From Spirochaetota bacterium (GTDB lineage Bacteria > Spirochaetota > UBA12135 > COTS27): a DNA stretch of 64,000 nt. The translations under genes and the position numbers were made by a program. The DNA lies in contig AP019861.1 of NCBI GenBank assembly GCA_013426755.1, positions 2,201,271-2,265,270 of the forward strand, read 5' to 3'. How positions within the stretch are numbered: position 1 is the first letter of the stretch; each line of letters opens with the position of its first letter. Below, piece by piece: positions 18,988 to 28,915 of this stretch. Below the pieces are notes generated by a model, which was given only the letters and a program-made list of their open reading frames with translations, had not been told where the DNA came from and made no database searches.

Positions 18988-20409
18988 ATGAATTCTCCAC
19001 ACCGCCCATTTACTTACTCAGCCACTCACTCAAACACTCACTCAGGACAAAATAAAACTGATAATGAGAATCCTAAGCCAAAGAGTATTTTTAAAAGATT
19101 GTTTACAACCATTGATCTGCAGCTATTTTTGATTGTATTGACGCTTTCAATAATTGGCATCATCTTCTCTTACTCGTCGCAAATTCAAATATTCGAAACA
19201 CGCATCAATCCTTACAACAAGTATATCAAGCAAATTTTCTATCTTATTTCAGGGCTTGTTGTCATGTGGCTTGGCAGTTTAATATCCTATAAACGACTGG
19301 CCGAACATTCACATCTTCTCTATCTGCTCTCAGTCCTACTACTGATCTATACATTGATAGCAGGTACAGCCGTCAATCAATCACGCCGCTGGATTTCACT
19401 AGGCGTTCTTAGTATTCAACCCTCAGAATTTGTTAAGATTGCCATGATTATCTTCATTGCTAACTACTTAGACAAAATAAAGAACCAGCTAGGTAATCTC
19501 AAACAACTCTTCATCCTAGCGCTCATGATTGCTTTTCCACTTTTTTTGATTATCCTCCAACCAGACTTAGGAACGGCTGTTGTTTTTTTACCGGTAATTC
19601 TAATGATGATTATTATGGTCGATATTAAAAGACGTTATTTGCTTGCTTTTGCATTTTTACTAGTTCTCACAAGCACGTTATGTCTGCTCCTCATTTACAG
19701 CCAATTAGAAACAGCGCCGCTCGTGCTCGCTTTATTATTTAAAGATTCGCCTGTCTATCTCATCTGGATCGGCGTCTTTTTTCTGGTGATCAGTCTCTTT
19801 TTCTTTAGCATCAATATTCGCATGCAAAATTTAATACTTGAACGCATTGCTTTTTACTCGTTTGTCTTAGCCTCAGCGGTGGCGCTTACGCTCTTTACTT
19901 ATTATGTCCTATTAAGAGGGTACCAAAAAGAACGACTGCTCGTCTTCCTCAATCCACAAGATTACAAATGGGACTTAGGCTATAACGCAATCCAATCACG
20001 AGTGACTATCGGTTCTGGTGGCTGGTTCGGAAAGGGACTCTTTAATGGCACACAAAGTCAATTGGGCTTTCTTCCATCAAAAAGCACAGATTTTGTCTTT
20101 GCCGTGATTTCTGAAGAATTGGGCTTTATCGGGGCTTCACTTATTCTCATCTTATTTCTCCTTTTCTTATTAAGGCTTGTTAAGATGGCACTTAGTGTTA
20201 AAGATTACTTAGGTGGGCTTATTCTCATTGGCATTCTCACCTTATTTTTCATCCAGATCTTTATCAATATTGGTATGACTATTGGGTTAATGCCTGTGAC
20301 AGGATTGCCCCTTCCTTTTTTAAGCGCAGGCGGGTCTACGCTCTGGTCTTCGCTCCTCGCTATTGGCATTGCTTTCAATGTCTATGCTAGACGGCATGTT
20401 AATAATTGA
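18988..20409 (+). CDS. rodA: RodA, SEDS-family peptidoglycan glycosyltransferase
   Basis: Polymerises lipid II into glycan strands in the elongasome together with PBP2. The 473-residue product has about ten membrane helices and the SEDS signature: QSRRWISLGVLSIQPSEFVK, QPDLGTAVVFLPV, KERLLVFLNPQDYKWDLGYN, IGSGGWFGKGLFNGTQ and STDFVFAVISEELGF. It ends with LPLPFLSAGGSTLW. The N-terminal 45 residues are polar and Ser/Thr/His/Asn-rich, an extension absent from most RodA proteins. It is longer than the usual 370-430, partly from additional hydrophobic sequence at 235-300. It forms a unit with mrdA. Confidence 0.95.
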   Translation: MNSPHRPFTYSATHSNTHSGQNKTDNENPKPKSIFKRLFTTIDLQLFLIVLTLSIIGIIFSYSSQIQIFETRINPYNKYIKQIFYLISGLVVMWLGSLISYKRLAEHSHLLYLLSVLLLIYTLIAGTAVNQSRRWISLGVLSIQPSEFVKIAMIIFIANYLDKIKNQLGNLKQLFILALMIAFPLFLIILQPDLGTAVVFLPVILMMIIMVDIKRRYLLAFAFLLVLTSTLCLLLIYSQLETAPLVLALLFKDSPVYLIWIGVFFLVISLFFFSINIRMQNLILERIAFYSFVLASAVALTLFTYYVLLRGYQKERLLVFLNPQDYKWDLGYNAIQSRVTIGSGGWFGKGLFNGTQSQLGFLPSKSTDFVFAVISEELGFIGASLILILFLLFLLRLVKMALSVKDYLGGLILIGILTLFFIQIFINIGMTIGLMPVTGLPLPFLSAGGSTLWSSLLAIGIAFNVYARRHVNN

Positions 20410-20469
20410 CATTATTATTGTAAATATCAAAACTAGAGACCATACATTGATTTACAAAATAAAACCGTC

Positions 20470-21606
20470 ATGCCCCCTAAACCCAGACCACTTGTCAATG
20501 TTACAAAAGACCCAGACCATCAAGTCTACTGTGGCGATTGCCTTCACATACTTGAACGCTTGCCTGAAAAATCCGTAGACCTTGTCTTTGCAGACCCGCC
20601 CTACCATTTACAACTCAAAAAAGACCTCTACAGACCCAATCAAACTAAAGTAGCTGGTGTGACCGACCATTGGGATAAATTCGCATCCCTAACAGAATAC
20701 GACAATTTTACAGAAAAATGGCTTCGTGCGTGTCGCCGCGTGATGACCGATCAAGCTACACTATGGGTGATTGGCTCATATCATAACATTTTTCGTGTCG
20801 GAAAGATCATGATGGACCTTGGGTTTTGGATTCTCAATGATGTCCAGTGGTATAAAAGCAATCCAATGCCGAATTTTCGTGGCGTCCGCTTCACCAATGC
20901 CACAGAAACCCTCATCTGGGCTAAAAAATCCGAACAACAAAAAAAATACACCTTCAACCACTACGTCATGAAAACTCTAAATGACGGAAAACAAATGACC
21001 TCTGTCTGGAAAATTCCCCTCTGCAGCGGACATGAACGCATCAAAAATACGGACGGCAAAAAAGCCCATTCTACGCAAAAACCCGAAGAACTACTCAAAA
21101 GAATTATCCTCGCAAGTAGCCATCAAGGAGATACCGTCCTAGACCCTTTTACAGGAACAGGTACCACTTCTGCTGTCGCTAAAAAACTAGGACGTAAGAG
21201 TATTGGTATTGAAAAAGAACCTACTTATATTAAAATAATAAGAAAACGCCTAGCTGCTATAAAACCAGAAGAATATATAGATTTACGTCTAGTCGAACCC
21301 ATTAAAAAAACAGCACTTAGAGTCAGCATGCAGCAACTCATCAAGGCGAACATTGTTAAAGAAAATCAAGTCTTTTACACCAAAGACGAAAAATATCACG
21401 CTACACTACAAACCGACGGCTCCATCAAAAATGGTATCGGTACGGGTTCTATTCATAAAATAGGGGCTATGATCAAAAAATCTGAATCTTGCAATGGCTG
21501 GAAATTTTGGTACTACAAAAACAGTGGAATCCTATCGCCTATTGACGAGTACCGTAAAAGTTATTTCAACCGCAATCTCAATCACATTACGCTATCACAG
21601 AGTTAA
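20470..21606 (+). CDS. HinfI/CcrM-like N6-adenine DNA methyltransferase
   Basis: A beta-class amino-methyltransferase of 378 residues. The catalytic motif DPPY is at 42-45 (DLVFADPPYHLQLKKDL), and the AdoMet motif follows later (VLDPFTGTGTTSAVAKKLGR, about 221-240). The order and the flanking sequence (ATLWVIGSYHNIFRVG, WILNDVQWYKSNPMPNFRG, KKAHSTQKPEELL) closely follow M.HinfI and CcrM, which methylate adenine in GANTC. The C-terminal 110 residues (VSMQQLIKANIV to SPIDEYRKSYFN) match the CcrM-type C-terminal domain. No restriction endonuclease gene lies beside it, so it may be a solitary regulatory enzyme. Its stop codon is 2 bp from that of the convergent ilvD. Confidence 0.9.
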   Translation: MPPKPRPLVNVTKDPDHQVYCGDCLHILERLPEKSVDLVFADPPYHLQLKKDLYRPNQTKVAGVTDHWDKFASLTEYDNFTEKWLRACRRVMTDQATLWVIGSYHNIFRVGKIMMDLGFWILNDVQWYKSNPMPNFRGVRFTNATETLIWAKKSEQQKKYTFNHYVMKTLNDGKQMTSVWKIPLCSGHERIKNTDGKKAHSTQKPEELLKRIILASSHQGDTVLDPFTGTGTTSAVAKKLGRKSIGIEKEPTYIKIIRKRLAAIKPEEYIDLRLVEPIKKTALRVSMQQLIKANIVKENQVFYTKDEKYHATLQTDGSIKNGIGTGSIHKIGAMIKKSESCNGWKFWYYKNSGILSPIDEYRKSYFNRNLNHITLSQS

Positions 21607-21608
21607 AG

Positions 21609-23504
21609 CTATTTTATTTCAATGGGTGGGTGTAATTTTTCGCGATTGACCTGTACTTTCTGAAGATTGCGGACGGCTCCTTTATCTGCACTTTCTGCTA
21701 AGAGAGCGTAGGCTTTGAGAGCTTGTGAAACTGGGCGACTGCGACTAGCTGGCCTATATGTTGCATTAGCTTGTCGTTTGGCTAAAATACTCGGATCAAG
21801 TACTAAGTGAAGGGTCCGCTTGGGAATATCGATCTCAATGCTATCTCCATTCTCAATGCAAGCAATGAGTCCGCCTGCAGCCGCTTCTGGAGAAACATGT
21901 CCAATTGATAAGCCAGAAGTTCCGCCTGAAAATCGACCGTCTGTAACAAGAGCGCACTTTGTACCCAATCCTTTAGATTTGAGATAACTTGTTGGATAGA
22001 GCATTTCTTGCATACCAGGCCCGCCTGCTGGGCCTTCATAGCGAATGACTAGTACTGTACCAGGCAAAACCTTATCGGCTAAAATAGCAGCGACTGCGGC
22101 TTCTTGACTTTCAAAAACCTGTGCTGTACCTTTAAAGGTCAAATTTTCACTAGCAACCCCCGCAGTTTTTACGATAGCACCATGGGTCGCCACATTCCCA
22201 TAGAGAACGGCTAACCCACCATCCTGACTGTAAGCATACGTTCCACTACGAATACACCCCGTCTCACGATCAAGGTCTAGTGTCTCATATAACTTAGCTT
22301 GTGAGAACGGTTGCTGAGTAGGGACGCCGCCTGGCGCTGCCCGGTAAAATTCTTTAACGTCTTTATCGCTTGTAACAGCAATATCCCATTTAGCAAGCAC
22401 GTCTTTTAACGTTGGAGCAGAAATAGTCGTCACACCCACGTCTAAGAGGTCTAACCTTGCTAACTCACCTAAGATTGCCATGACACCGCCTGCGCGATGG
22501 ACGTCTTCCATATGGAAATCAGGCGAAGAAGGAGCGATTTTTGCTAGATTGGGTACTTTGCGTGAAAGCACATCAATATCTTGCATTGTAAATTCAACTT
22601 CTCCTTCCTGCGCCGCACCAAGCAAATGCAGAACTGTATTTGTTGATCCACCCATTGCAATATCTAAACTCATAGCATTTTTAAACGCCGCTCGATTAGC
22701 AATTGCCCTAGGTAACACTCGTTTATCATTTTGTTCATAACAACGTTTCGTGATGGTAACAATAGTTCTAGCGGCTTGTAAAAATAATTCTCGGCGAAAC
22801 TGATGTGTCGCAAGTAGCGATCCATTGCCAGGCAATCCCAATCCTAACGCTTCGACTAGACAATTCATCGAATTAGCCGTAAACATACCCGAACAAGAAC
22901 CACATGTAGGACACGCTGACCGCTCGTATTCGGCTAGCTCTTCGTCGCTAATGCTCGTATCGGCAGCAGCAATCATAGCATCGATCAGGTCTATCGACTT
23001 ATGCTGTGGAGAAGTCGCTGTCGTGTTCTTATCGTCTAAGACACGCACTTTTCCAGCTTCCATAGGACCACCAGAAACAAATACAACTGGAATATTAAGC
23101 CGTAGGCTAGCCATTAACATACCGGGGGTGATTTTATCACAATTAGATATACAAACCAGCCCATCCGCAGCATGGGCATTCACCATATATTCAACACTAT
23201 CGGCTATCAATTCACGTGACGGCAACGAATACAGCATACCCGCATGTCCCATTGCAATACCGTCATCGACTGCAATCGTATTGAATTCTTTAGCAATACC
23301 GCCATATTGCTCGATTTCCTTAGCCACCAATTGTCCAACATGCTGTAAATGCACATGCCCTGGTACAAATTGTGTGAAAGAATTGGCAACCGCAATGATA
23401 GGTTTGCCAAAATCTTCACTTTTAACACCCGTTGCACGCCACAGCGCCCGGGCTCCCGCCATATTTCTTCCATGTGTGCTCACACGTGATCGATAATTTG
23501 CCAT
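21609..23504 (-). CDS. ilvD: dihydroxy-acid dehydratase
   Basis: Dehydrates 2,3-dihydroxy-isovalerate and its C6 homologue to the 2-oxo acids in valine, leucine and isoleucine biosynthesis. The length of 631 is as expected. Iron-sulfur ligands are in [10 protein letters not shown] and [18 protein letters not shown]. Substrate and magnesium residues are in [20 protein letters not shown], and the C-terminal signature is [21 protein letters not shown]. No other ilv genes lie in the window. It is transcribed against the HinfI-like methyltransferase gene. Confidence 0.97.
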   Translation of the reverse strand: MANYRSRVSTHGRNMAGARALWRATGVKSEDFGKPIIAVANSFTQFVPGHVHLQHVGQLVAKEIEQYGGIAKEFNTIAVDDGIAMGHAGMLYSLPSRELIADSVEYMVNAHAADGLVCISNCDKITPGMLMASLRLNIPVVFVSGGPMEAGKVRVLDDKNTTATSPQHKSIDLIDAMIAAADTSISDEELAEYERSACPTCGSCSGMFTANSMNCLVEALGLGLPGNGSLLATHQFRRELFLQAARTIVTITKRCYEQNDKRVLPRAIANRAAFKNAMSLDIAMGGSTNTVLHLLGAAQEGEVEFTMQDIDVLSRKVPNLAKIAPSSPDFHMEDVHRAGGVMAILGELARLDLLDVGVTTISAPTLKDVLAKWDIAVTSDKDVKEFYRAAPGGVPTQQPFSQAKLYETLDLDRETGCIRSGTYAYSQDGGLAVLYGNVATHGAIVKTAGVASENLTFKGTAQVFESQEAAVAAILADKVLPGTVLVIRYEGPAGGPGMQEMLYPTSYLKSKGLGTKCALVTDGRFSGGTSGLSIGHVSPEAAAGGLIACIENGDSIEIDIPKRTLHLVLDPSILAKRQANATYRPASRSRPVSQALKAYALLAESADKGAVRNLQKVQVNREKLHPPIEIK

Positions 23505-23589
23505 AATCTTACCCTCTTAATCTAAAACTCATAACTTCTAATTAAAATAATTGCTTAGCACGTCACCCAATCATTAATCTTTTAATAAA

Positions 23590-23645
23590 AATAACTGCAC
23601 TCGAATAACTGTTCTCGAATAACTGCTCTCGAATAACTGCTCTCG
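23590..23645. repeat. 14-bp tandem repeat downstream of the methyltransferase-nuclease gene
   Basis: Three full copies of CTCGAATAACTGCT with flanking partial copies, between ilvD and the next gene. The array ends just before the stop codon of the gene at 23653. Confidence 0.85.
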
Positions 23646-23652
23646 TTTACAA

Positions 23653-24981
23653 CTACGTATAATTTTCAATATCATTAATAATATCCTGTAAATTTCCTTT
23701 TATCCACTCGTGTTTATTTTCATATTTTTCATGAATCAATTTCTCTATTTTTCTAAATAAATGAGTGTGTTTTTTATATTTTATTTGATACTTTCTATCG
23801 GGGTCACTGGTTTGATAACTGGTTAATCTGGCTTGAATATCGCTTGCTATACCTACTTTATATTCTCCTTTGTATTTAGGATGGGAAATGATATAAACAT
23901 ACTTTTTGATTAGAGCATCATCTCCATTTTGATCGGTTCGCCTTGGTGGGTCGGTAGAAAAAACAATCTCTTTATTGTACTGTAAAAGATTGTTTGGATT
24001 AGCAACTTCTTCTTTTAATCTCTTTTTTACTAATTCATATGCTTTTACAGATACGTCTATTCCTATCCATTGTCGTTTTAATTTTTCAGCCGCTATACAC
24101 GTAGTTGCACAGCCACAGAAAGCATCTAGAACTATATCTTCTTCATGACTACTTGCTTTGATAATTCTTTCTAGTAGGGCTAATGGTTTTTGAGTGGGAT
24201 AGCCTGTTCTTTCTTTATCTCCTGCTTGTAGACTATTGATATCTGTCCAGTAATCTTCGGGGATCTTACCTTCATCTAAATAATATCTGTAAACCTTTTT
24301 TGTCTTTTTTACTATTTTATCTTGATACGGTCTTCCTAGTTCATCAATTCCTAACCTTCCACCTTTACTTTTTTTCCCTGTTTGTCTTTCAAATCCTACT
24401 GCATTGCCATTAAAGAAAAATTGATTACTTTTTACAAATCTCAAAATAATATCGTGTTTTCTAGCAAAATCTCTTTTTCCTTTACCTCCATGAGAATATC
24501 CCCATACAATACTATTTCTAAAATTCTTTTCGCCAAAGATAATATCCATAAGAATTTTTAAATAATGTCCCATTGTATTATCACAATGCAGATAAATACT
24601 TCCCGTATCCTTTAAAATTCTCCTCATCTCAATAAGACGAATAGCCATGTAACAAAGATAACAATAATTATAAAGATAGTGTTTATTCCTTGTGGTATTA
24701 ACAATGCTTGATAATTCTTTGACATTGTTTAAGAATTTATAAAGTCCGTCATAATCTTCTTTGATTTCCTGTATCCACTCGTCTTTTACATCTTCTTTTC
24801 TAAACCAATCTCTAAAATCTGCCCCCTCTGCACTACTACCGATGGGAGCGGAAAAAATTTTCTTTTTATTAAAAGGTGGGTCAAGATAAATTAAATCTAT
24901 GCTACTACTATTTATTCCTTGTAAAACTTGTAAATTATCTCTACAAAAAATAGTCCGATTTTTGACATTACTTTGATGCAT
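23653..24981 (-). CDS. DNA methyltransferase fused to a GIY-YIG (T5orf172/MUG113-type) nuclease-like domain
   Basis: A 442-residue fusion. The N-terminal 330 residues are a beta-class DNA amino-methyltransferase: catalytic motif DPPF at 34-37 (DLIYLDPPFNKKK), GSIYLHCDNTMGHYLKILMD, YPTQKPLALLERIIKAS, and AdoMet motif I LDAFCGCATTCIAAEKL near 283-299. The C-terminal 85 residues (about 356-440) read YVYIISHPKYKGEYKVGIAS, ARLTSYQ, RKIEKLIHEKYENKHEWIKG. This is the arrangement of the T5orf172/MUG113 branch of GIY-YIG domains: Tyr, Gly, Arg, and a late Glu. It could be a single-chain restriction-modification enzyme or a self-targeting methylase. It is very AT-rich, Lys/Ile-heavy and lacks a partner gene, which suggests horizontal acquisition. 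Confidence 0.85.
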   Translation of the reverse strand: MHQSNVKNRTIFCRDNLQVLQGINSSSIDLIYLDPPFNKKKIFSAPIGSSAEGADFRDWFRKEDVKDEWIQEIKEDYDGLYKFLNNVKELSSIVNTTRNKHYLYNYCYLCYMAIRLIEMRRILKDTGSIYLHCDNTMGHYLKILMDIIFGEKNFRNSIVWGYSHGGKGKRDFARKHDIILRFVKSNQFFFNGNAVGFERQTGKKSKGGRLGIDELGRPYQDKIVKKTKKVYRYYLDEGKIPEDYWTDINSLQAGDKERTGYPTQKPLALLERIIKASSHEEDIVLDAFCGCATTCIAAEKLKRQWIGIDVSVKAYELVKKRLKEEVANPNNLLQYNKEIVFSTDPPRRTDQNGDDALIKKYVYIISHPKYKGEYKVGIASDIQARLTSYQTSDPDRKYQIKYKKHTHLFRKIEKLIHEKYENKHEWIKGNLQDIINDIENYT

Positions 24982-25421
24982 TTGTTTGAGTCATTTCTTT
25001 TAATATATCCACCACTTTTGGGGGTTAGTTCGTTTTCTTTGGAAGTAGTGGTACTAAATATTATAATGATTATGAGTTTATTATAATGATTATGAGTTAT
25101 AACTGATGATGATTACGGCAACGTATAGCGATTTTTATAAGCGATTTTTATAAAAATAATCTTTGTAAAAACGGCTATTATTATTGAAAGTAAGTAGTCT
25201 TTATAGAAATAGTCTTTATTATAACAGTCTTTACTATTATGGGAATTATCAAGTGAATTTTTTAACCCCAATCAGAAGTGGTATTCAGAATATAATACGT
25301 ATGTCCGTAAATAAACTATACTGTTATAATATGCTAAATGATGACTCAACGGTAAGCAGGACTCATACAAACCACTCAAATTTGGGTCATTTTAAAAACG
25401 TCAGGAAATACAGTTTAATAT
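24982..25421. other. spacer between the methyltransferase-nuclease gene and tRNA-Ala
   Basis: No protein gene is supported. It has a 20-bp duplication (TTATAATGATTATGAGTTTA, about 25060-25100) and related AT-rich words (TAGTCTTTAT repeats near 25185-25225). A TATAAT box at 25325-25330 is the best -10 candidate for the tRNA, but its -35 region is weak. Confidence 0.5.
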
Positions 25422-25494
25422 GGGGATGTAGCTCAGTTGGGAGAGCGCAACGCTGGCAGCGTTGAAGTCGTCGGTTCGATCCCGATCATCTCCA
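25422..25494 (+). tRNA. tRNA-Ala (anticodon GGC)
   Basis: The 73 bases fold into a standard cloverleaf. The acceptor stem is GGGGATG/CATCTCC with one G-T pair, the D arm is GCTC/GAGC, and the anticodon stem is CAACG/CGTTG with loop CTGGCAG. The T arm is GTCGG/CCGAT with loop TTCGATC, and the discriminator base is A. The anticodon GGC reads GCC and GCU alanine codons. The CCA end is not encoded. It stands alone between two protein genes. Confidence 0.97.
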
Positions 25495-25651
25495 CTTTAT
25501 GTTAAAATTCCATAAGCCCATAATCTTATATCTTATCATTTTACAATCCTCAATCCTATAAGTTCGTAATTCCATAAGATAATAAACTCATAAGTACCTC
25601 ACCAGCGGTCTATTATAAATAACAGCAAGTCCTAACTAAAAAACCACACCT

Positions 25652-27733
25652 ATGAATATCTGGGAAGTCATTCAAAACGAGATCAACGCCCATATCACAA
25701 AAAATGCTCAGTTATTACAATCTCCCCTAGGCACGCATTACAAAACTATTTTTCTAGAAAAATCATCGCTCGCAAAAGCGATCTCCATTTTATTGAGTAC
25801 AGCACTCACTGTGCCTGCAGACATTGACAAAACGGCGCTCAAAAAGATATTTTATGACACGCTCAGCTCAGTCAAACTACAGAAAACATTGACAGCAGAC
25901 CTGATAGCAATTTACGAACGCGATCCTGCATGTAACAAATATTATATGGCACTGCTCTACTACAAAGGATTTCACGCGATAAGTCTCCATCGCATCGCTC
26001 ATGCACTTATCAAAAAAGGACAAGAAGACCTCGCTTTTTATCTCAATATGCTCTCAACACGAACCTTCACCATTGACATTCATCCGCGGGCACGTATAGG
26101 TGATGGGCTTTTCATCGACCATGGCAATAGTATTGTCATTGGCGAAACGACTGTTATCGATGAAGAGGTCTCTATTTTACAAGACGTCACACTGGGAGGA
26201 ACTGGCAAAGAATCAGGCGATCGCCACCCCAAAATAAAAAAAGGCGTGCTAATCGGCGCTGGAGCAAAGATCCTTGGCAATGTTACAATCGGCGCTTATT
26301 CAAAAATAGGGGCTGGAAGTGTTGTTCTTAAAAACATGCCCGCTTACGCCACAATTGTGGGCGTCCCCGCTCAGGTTGTAAAGATTGATACCCCTAAACC
26401 AGGACATGATATTCCTGCTAAGGAAATGGACCACTTCATTTCAATGAGTAACGATAACATTTCTAAAAAAAACATAGCTACACCTCCTACTTATAATATA
26501 AGTGATATTCATAACATTCAAAAAAAACAAAAGCCTCTTGAAGTCGCTGCGAAACCTCCTGCTAAGCCACACTCTGCTAATCTTCTCGTGGGCATTGACA
26601 TTGGCAGCAATACTATCATGATGACCCTAGTAGAAATTCCGATGACAGCAGAACAAAAAACCAGTAGAAACCTTCCCACCACTACTACTAGCAAGCAAAA
26701 CCAGAAGCTAAAATATTACGATTTTATTCGCTTTGCAAGTCTAGCGCAAGGACTCCGTAAAAACAAAACTCTCACAGCAAGTGCCGTAGCACGCTCTGAA
26801 ATCATCCTAAATGAATATAAAAATATTATCGCTAAAGCCACCGCCGACCCAACTTATCTTACCCAATTGCCCCAAAAAACAGCTGCCATGCAAGAAGCAA
26901 ACACGGAACTTCATTTCTTCCAAGAAACACCGCTACTAGCAGAAAAAGAAATCACGCCACCCACCACTCTTAACCATAATCGCTCTTATTGTATTAAAGC
27001 AGTAGCGACAAGTGCGCTCCGTGAAGCACATAATAATAACCTTATCAAATTTAAATTAGAAACAGCCCTAGCAGCACCTATAGAAATCATTGACGCTAAA
27101 CGTGAAGCAAGCCTCACGTTCTTAGGAACAACTAAAAATGAACAGCAGCCTGTAATCACTATTGATCTAGGAGGTGGCAGTACGGAAATCAGCTGGGGGC
27201 ATCAAGGCACCATGCTACATTATCAAGGTTTTTCCATTGGAGCAGTCAGCTGGAATCAAAGCTACCCACATAAAATGCTGCAATCAGCCGCTGCCAGAAT
27301 AACACTCAAAGAAACTTTACAACAACTCATTACCAAAGAAGCAAGCGAACAACCCCTCACTGCAGATGTAAAATCTTTATTTGAACATAAAAAACCACTT
27401 CTCATCGGTGTTGCAGGAGTACCTACAACGCTAGCCGCTATTCATTACAACCTCAATCAAGACACCTTACTCGCCGTCGATCAAAAAATCCTTACACTAG
27501 AACAGATTGAGACTATTATGGAAAAATTGGCTCAAACTTCGTTAGAAACGCTTATCAACGATACAGAAACATGGACTATGTTAAGTGAAGCACGTGCTAA
27601 TATCATGCTGTTCTCAACCATTGCCCTACATTGTTTGATGAAATATTTGAAGCTAGATATTATTAAGGTTTCTATTCGTGGTCTCAGGTACGGACTACTA
27701 GAAGAATTGCACACTCAGCTAGAAACCTCTTAG
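25652..27733 (+). CDS. fusion of serine O-acetyltransferase (CysE) and a Ppx/GppA phosphatase domain
   Basis: A single 693-residue reading frame. Residues 1-250 are serine acetyltransferase, the first step of cysteine synthesis: an alpha-helical N-terminus, FHAISLHRIAHALIKKG, DIHPRARIGDGLFIDHG, and left-handed beta-helix hexapeptides ending KNMPAYATIVGVPAQVVK. A polar linker follows (about 255-308). Residues 311-693 are a Ppx/GppA exopolyphosphatase or guanosine-pentaphosphatase domain: phosphate loop GIDIGSNTIMMTLVE, ATSALREA, IIDAKREASLTFLGT, DLGGGSTEISW, and GVAGVPTTLAAI. Both catalytic halves look intact. This combination is not one I know as a standard fusion. The phosphatase half also carries low-complexity insertions (about 330-350 and 405-450). 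Confidence 0.88.
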   Translation: MNIWEVIQNEINAHITKNAQLLQSPLGTHYKTIFLEKSSLAKAISILLSTALTVPADIDKTALKKIFYDTLSSVKLQKTLTADLIAIYERDPACNKYYMALLYYKGFHAISLHRIAHALIKKGQEDLAFYLNMLSTRTFTIDIHPRARIGDGLFIDHGNSIVIGETTVIDEEVSILQDVTLGGTGKESGDRHPKIKKGVLIGAGAKILGNVTIGAYSKIGAGSVVLKNMPAYATIVGVPAQVVKIDTPKPGHDIPAKEMDHFISMSNDNISKKNIATPPTYNISDIHNIQKKQKPLEVAAKPPAKPHSANLLVGIDIGSNTIMMTLVEIPMTAEQKTSRNLPTTTTSKQNQKLKYYDFIRFASLAQGLRKNKTLTASAVARSEIILNEYKNIIAKATADPTYLTQLPQKTAAMQEANTELHFFQETPLLAEKEITPPTTLNHNRSYCIKAVATSALREAHNNNLIKFKLETALAAPIEIIDAKREASLTFLGTTKNEQQPVITIDLGGGSTEISWGHQGTMLHYQGFSIGAVSWNQSYPHKMLQSAAARITLKETLQQLITKEASEQPLTADVKSLFEHKKPLLIGVAGVPTTLAAIHYNLNQDTLLAVDQKILTLEQIETIMEKLAQTSLETLINDTETWTMLSEARANIMLFSTIALHCLMKYLKLDIIKVSIRGLRYGLLEELHTQLETS

Positions 27734-27838
27734 CCGTAGCTCTCTTAGTCGTAACCGAAACCATTCTCCATAAAGTCTAGGCGATTGAATCTATCTGTAA
27801 CGCCTTATAAAAAGGTGATACCCTAAAAAAATAATACC

Positions 27839-28915
27839 CTACGTAAAGAAAGTCCAATTATTCTCTGAGGTGTCTTCTATTTTAGTCGTGGGACTAGTTT
27901 TTACTGAGAATGTTTGATACGGTTGTGACCGCCAGGTGGCAGGAGTTTTTGTTAGGACACTTCGTGAAAAAGCAAATGCACAGATGTTCTTCACTTTATA
28001 CGACTGTTTATTACCTGCTGGCGTCTTATGTGCTTTCTTTTTTACGGTGTTATGGTTTTTGATGAGTTCTGTTGCTGCATTGATAGTTGCACCCGTTGTA
28101 TAAACATCATCGATAAGTAGGACACGTTTTCCAACTAGTGCTCCATTGTACTTGGGATCGTAATAAAACCTACTGCGTACACTTGCGTAGCGTTCTTGAA
28201 GTTTTAGGAAATGTTGAGCGCGCGTGGTTGCTAACGAAGCGTAGCGTTTTTTGATAACTTCTAAGACAGGAATACCCAGCGCGTGCATGAGATTATGGAC
28301 GACTCTGTTAACAGGACAAAAATCACGATGAAATTTATCACGGCTGGAAAGAACGATTGGAACGCAAACATCAAATTTTTTAAAGAAATCACGATGCCAA
28401 GCCAACGCCCACTGTGTTAATAATGCTGCATAACTGGGGTGCTTGAAAAATTTATAATAATGAATCAATTGTTTCACTGCTCCTGTATAATAAAATAAAA
28501 CGACCAATTTATCCGCTAGCAAAGGATTGCGTCCCTTAGCTTTTATCCATTTATGCCCACAGACCCAACAAGGTAGATGCTTGACTGAACGCAGCGCCGA
28601 GCGCGTGGAAAAATTGCCTGCTAGGGGATGTGAACATTTAGTACAGACGTACGGAAAGCCCTTCATAAAACCACCACTTGTATTATGACGGTAATTTTTA
28701 TAACACAATCTATTGCTAGCTATCGCATGAGCACACGTACGACAGATTCTACGATAATCACCTGCCATAAGCGGACTCTTACAGAAATCACACCTTGCAG
28801 CAGCAATAAAAAAGCCCAGATCTGCCCACGCTATCCGTAGCAAATGTGTTATCTCAGTCAAACCAATTGACACTAAAATTGACGCCAAAATTGACGCTAA
28901 ATTTGTTTTTTTCAC
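27839..28915 (-). CDS. ComF-like phosphoribosyltransferase-fold protein with zinc ribbons
   Basis: A 358-residue ComF-family protein; relatives take part in DNA uptake or related DNA handling. N-terminal Cys pairs form two zinc ribbons (CDFCKSPLM with CRTCAHAI, then CTKCSHPL with CWVCGHKW). The C-terminal part has the PRPP-binding signature VLLIDDVYTTGATINAA near residue 258. The start appears to be a GTG. The first 20 residues contain a short repeat (ASILASILVSI) from a 12-bp duplication. A Lys-rich insertion (about 278-298) splits the end of the domain. It is transcribed opposite to its neighbours. Confidence 0.85.
   Translation of the reverse strand: MKKTNLASILASILVSIGLTEITHLLRIAWADLGFFIAAARCDFCKSPLMAGDYRRICRTCAHAIASNRLCYKNYRHNTSGGFMKGFPYVCTKCSHPLAGNFSTRSALRSVKHLPCWVCGHKWIKAKGRNPLLADKLVVLFYYTGAVKQLIHYYKFFKHPSYAALLTQWALAWHRDFFKKFDVCVPIVLSSRDKFHRDFCPVNRVVHNLMHALGIPVLEVIKKRYASLATTRAQHFLKLQERYASVRSRFYYDPKYNGALVGKRVLLIDDVYTTGATINAATELIKNHNTVKKKAHKTPAGNKQSYKVKNICAFAFSRSVLTKTPATWRSQPYQTFSVKTSPTTKIEDTSENNWTFFT

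Noticed and set aside
22825..23496. Long open frame antisense to ilvD
   Set aside because: It is a shadow of the strongly conserved ilvD gene, whose codon pattern explains the lack of stops.
23653..24981. Insertion sequence or transposase origin for the methyltransferase-nuclease gene
   Set aside because: No transposase, terminal inverted repeats or target-site duplication could be seen around it.
25184..25465. Plus-strand ORF of 93 codons upstream of cysE
   Set aside because: It runs into the tRNA-Ala gene and consists largely of translated AT-rich repeats.
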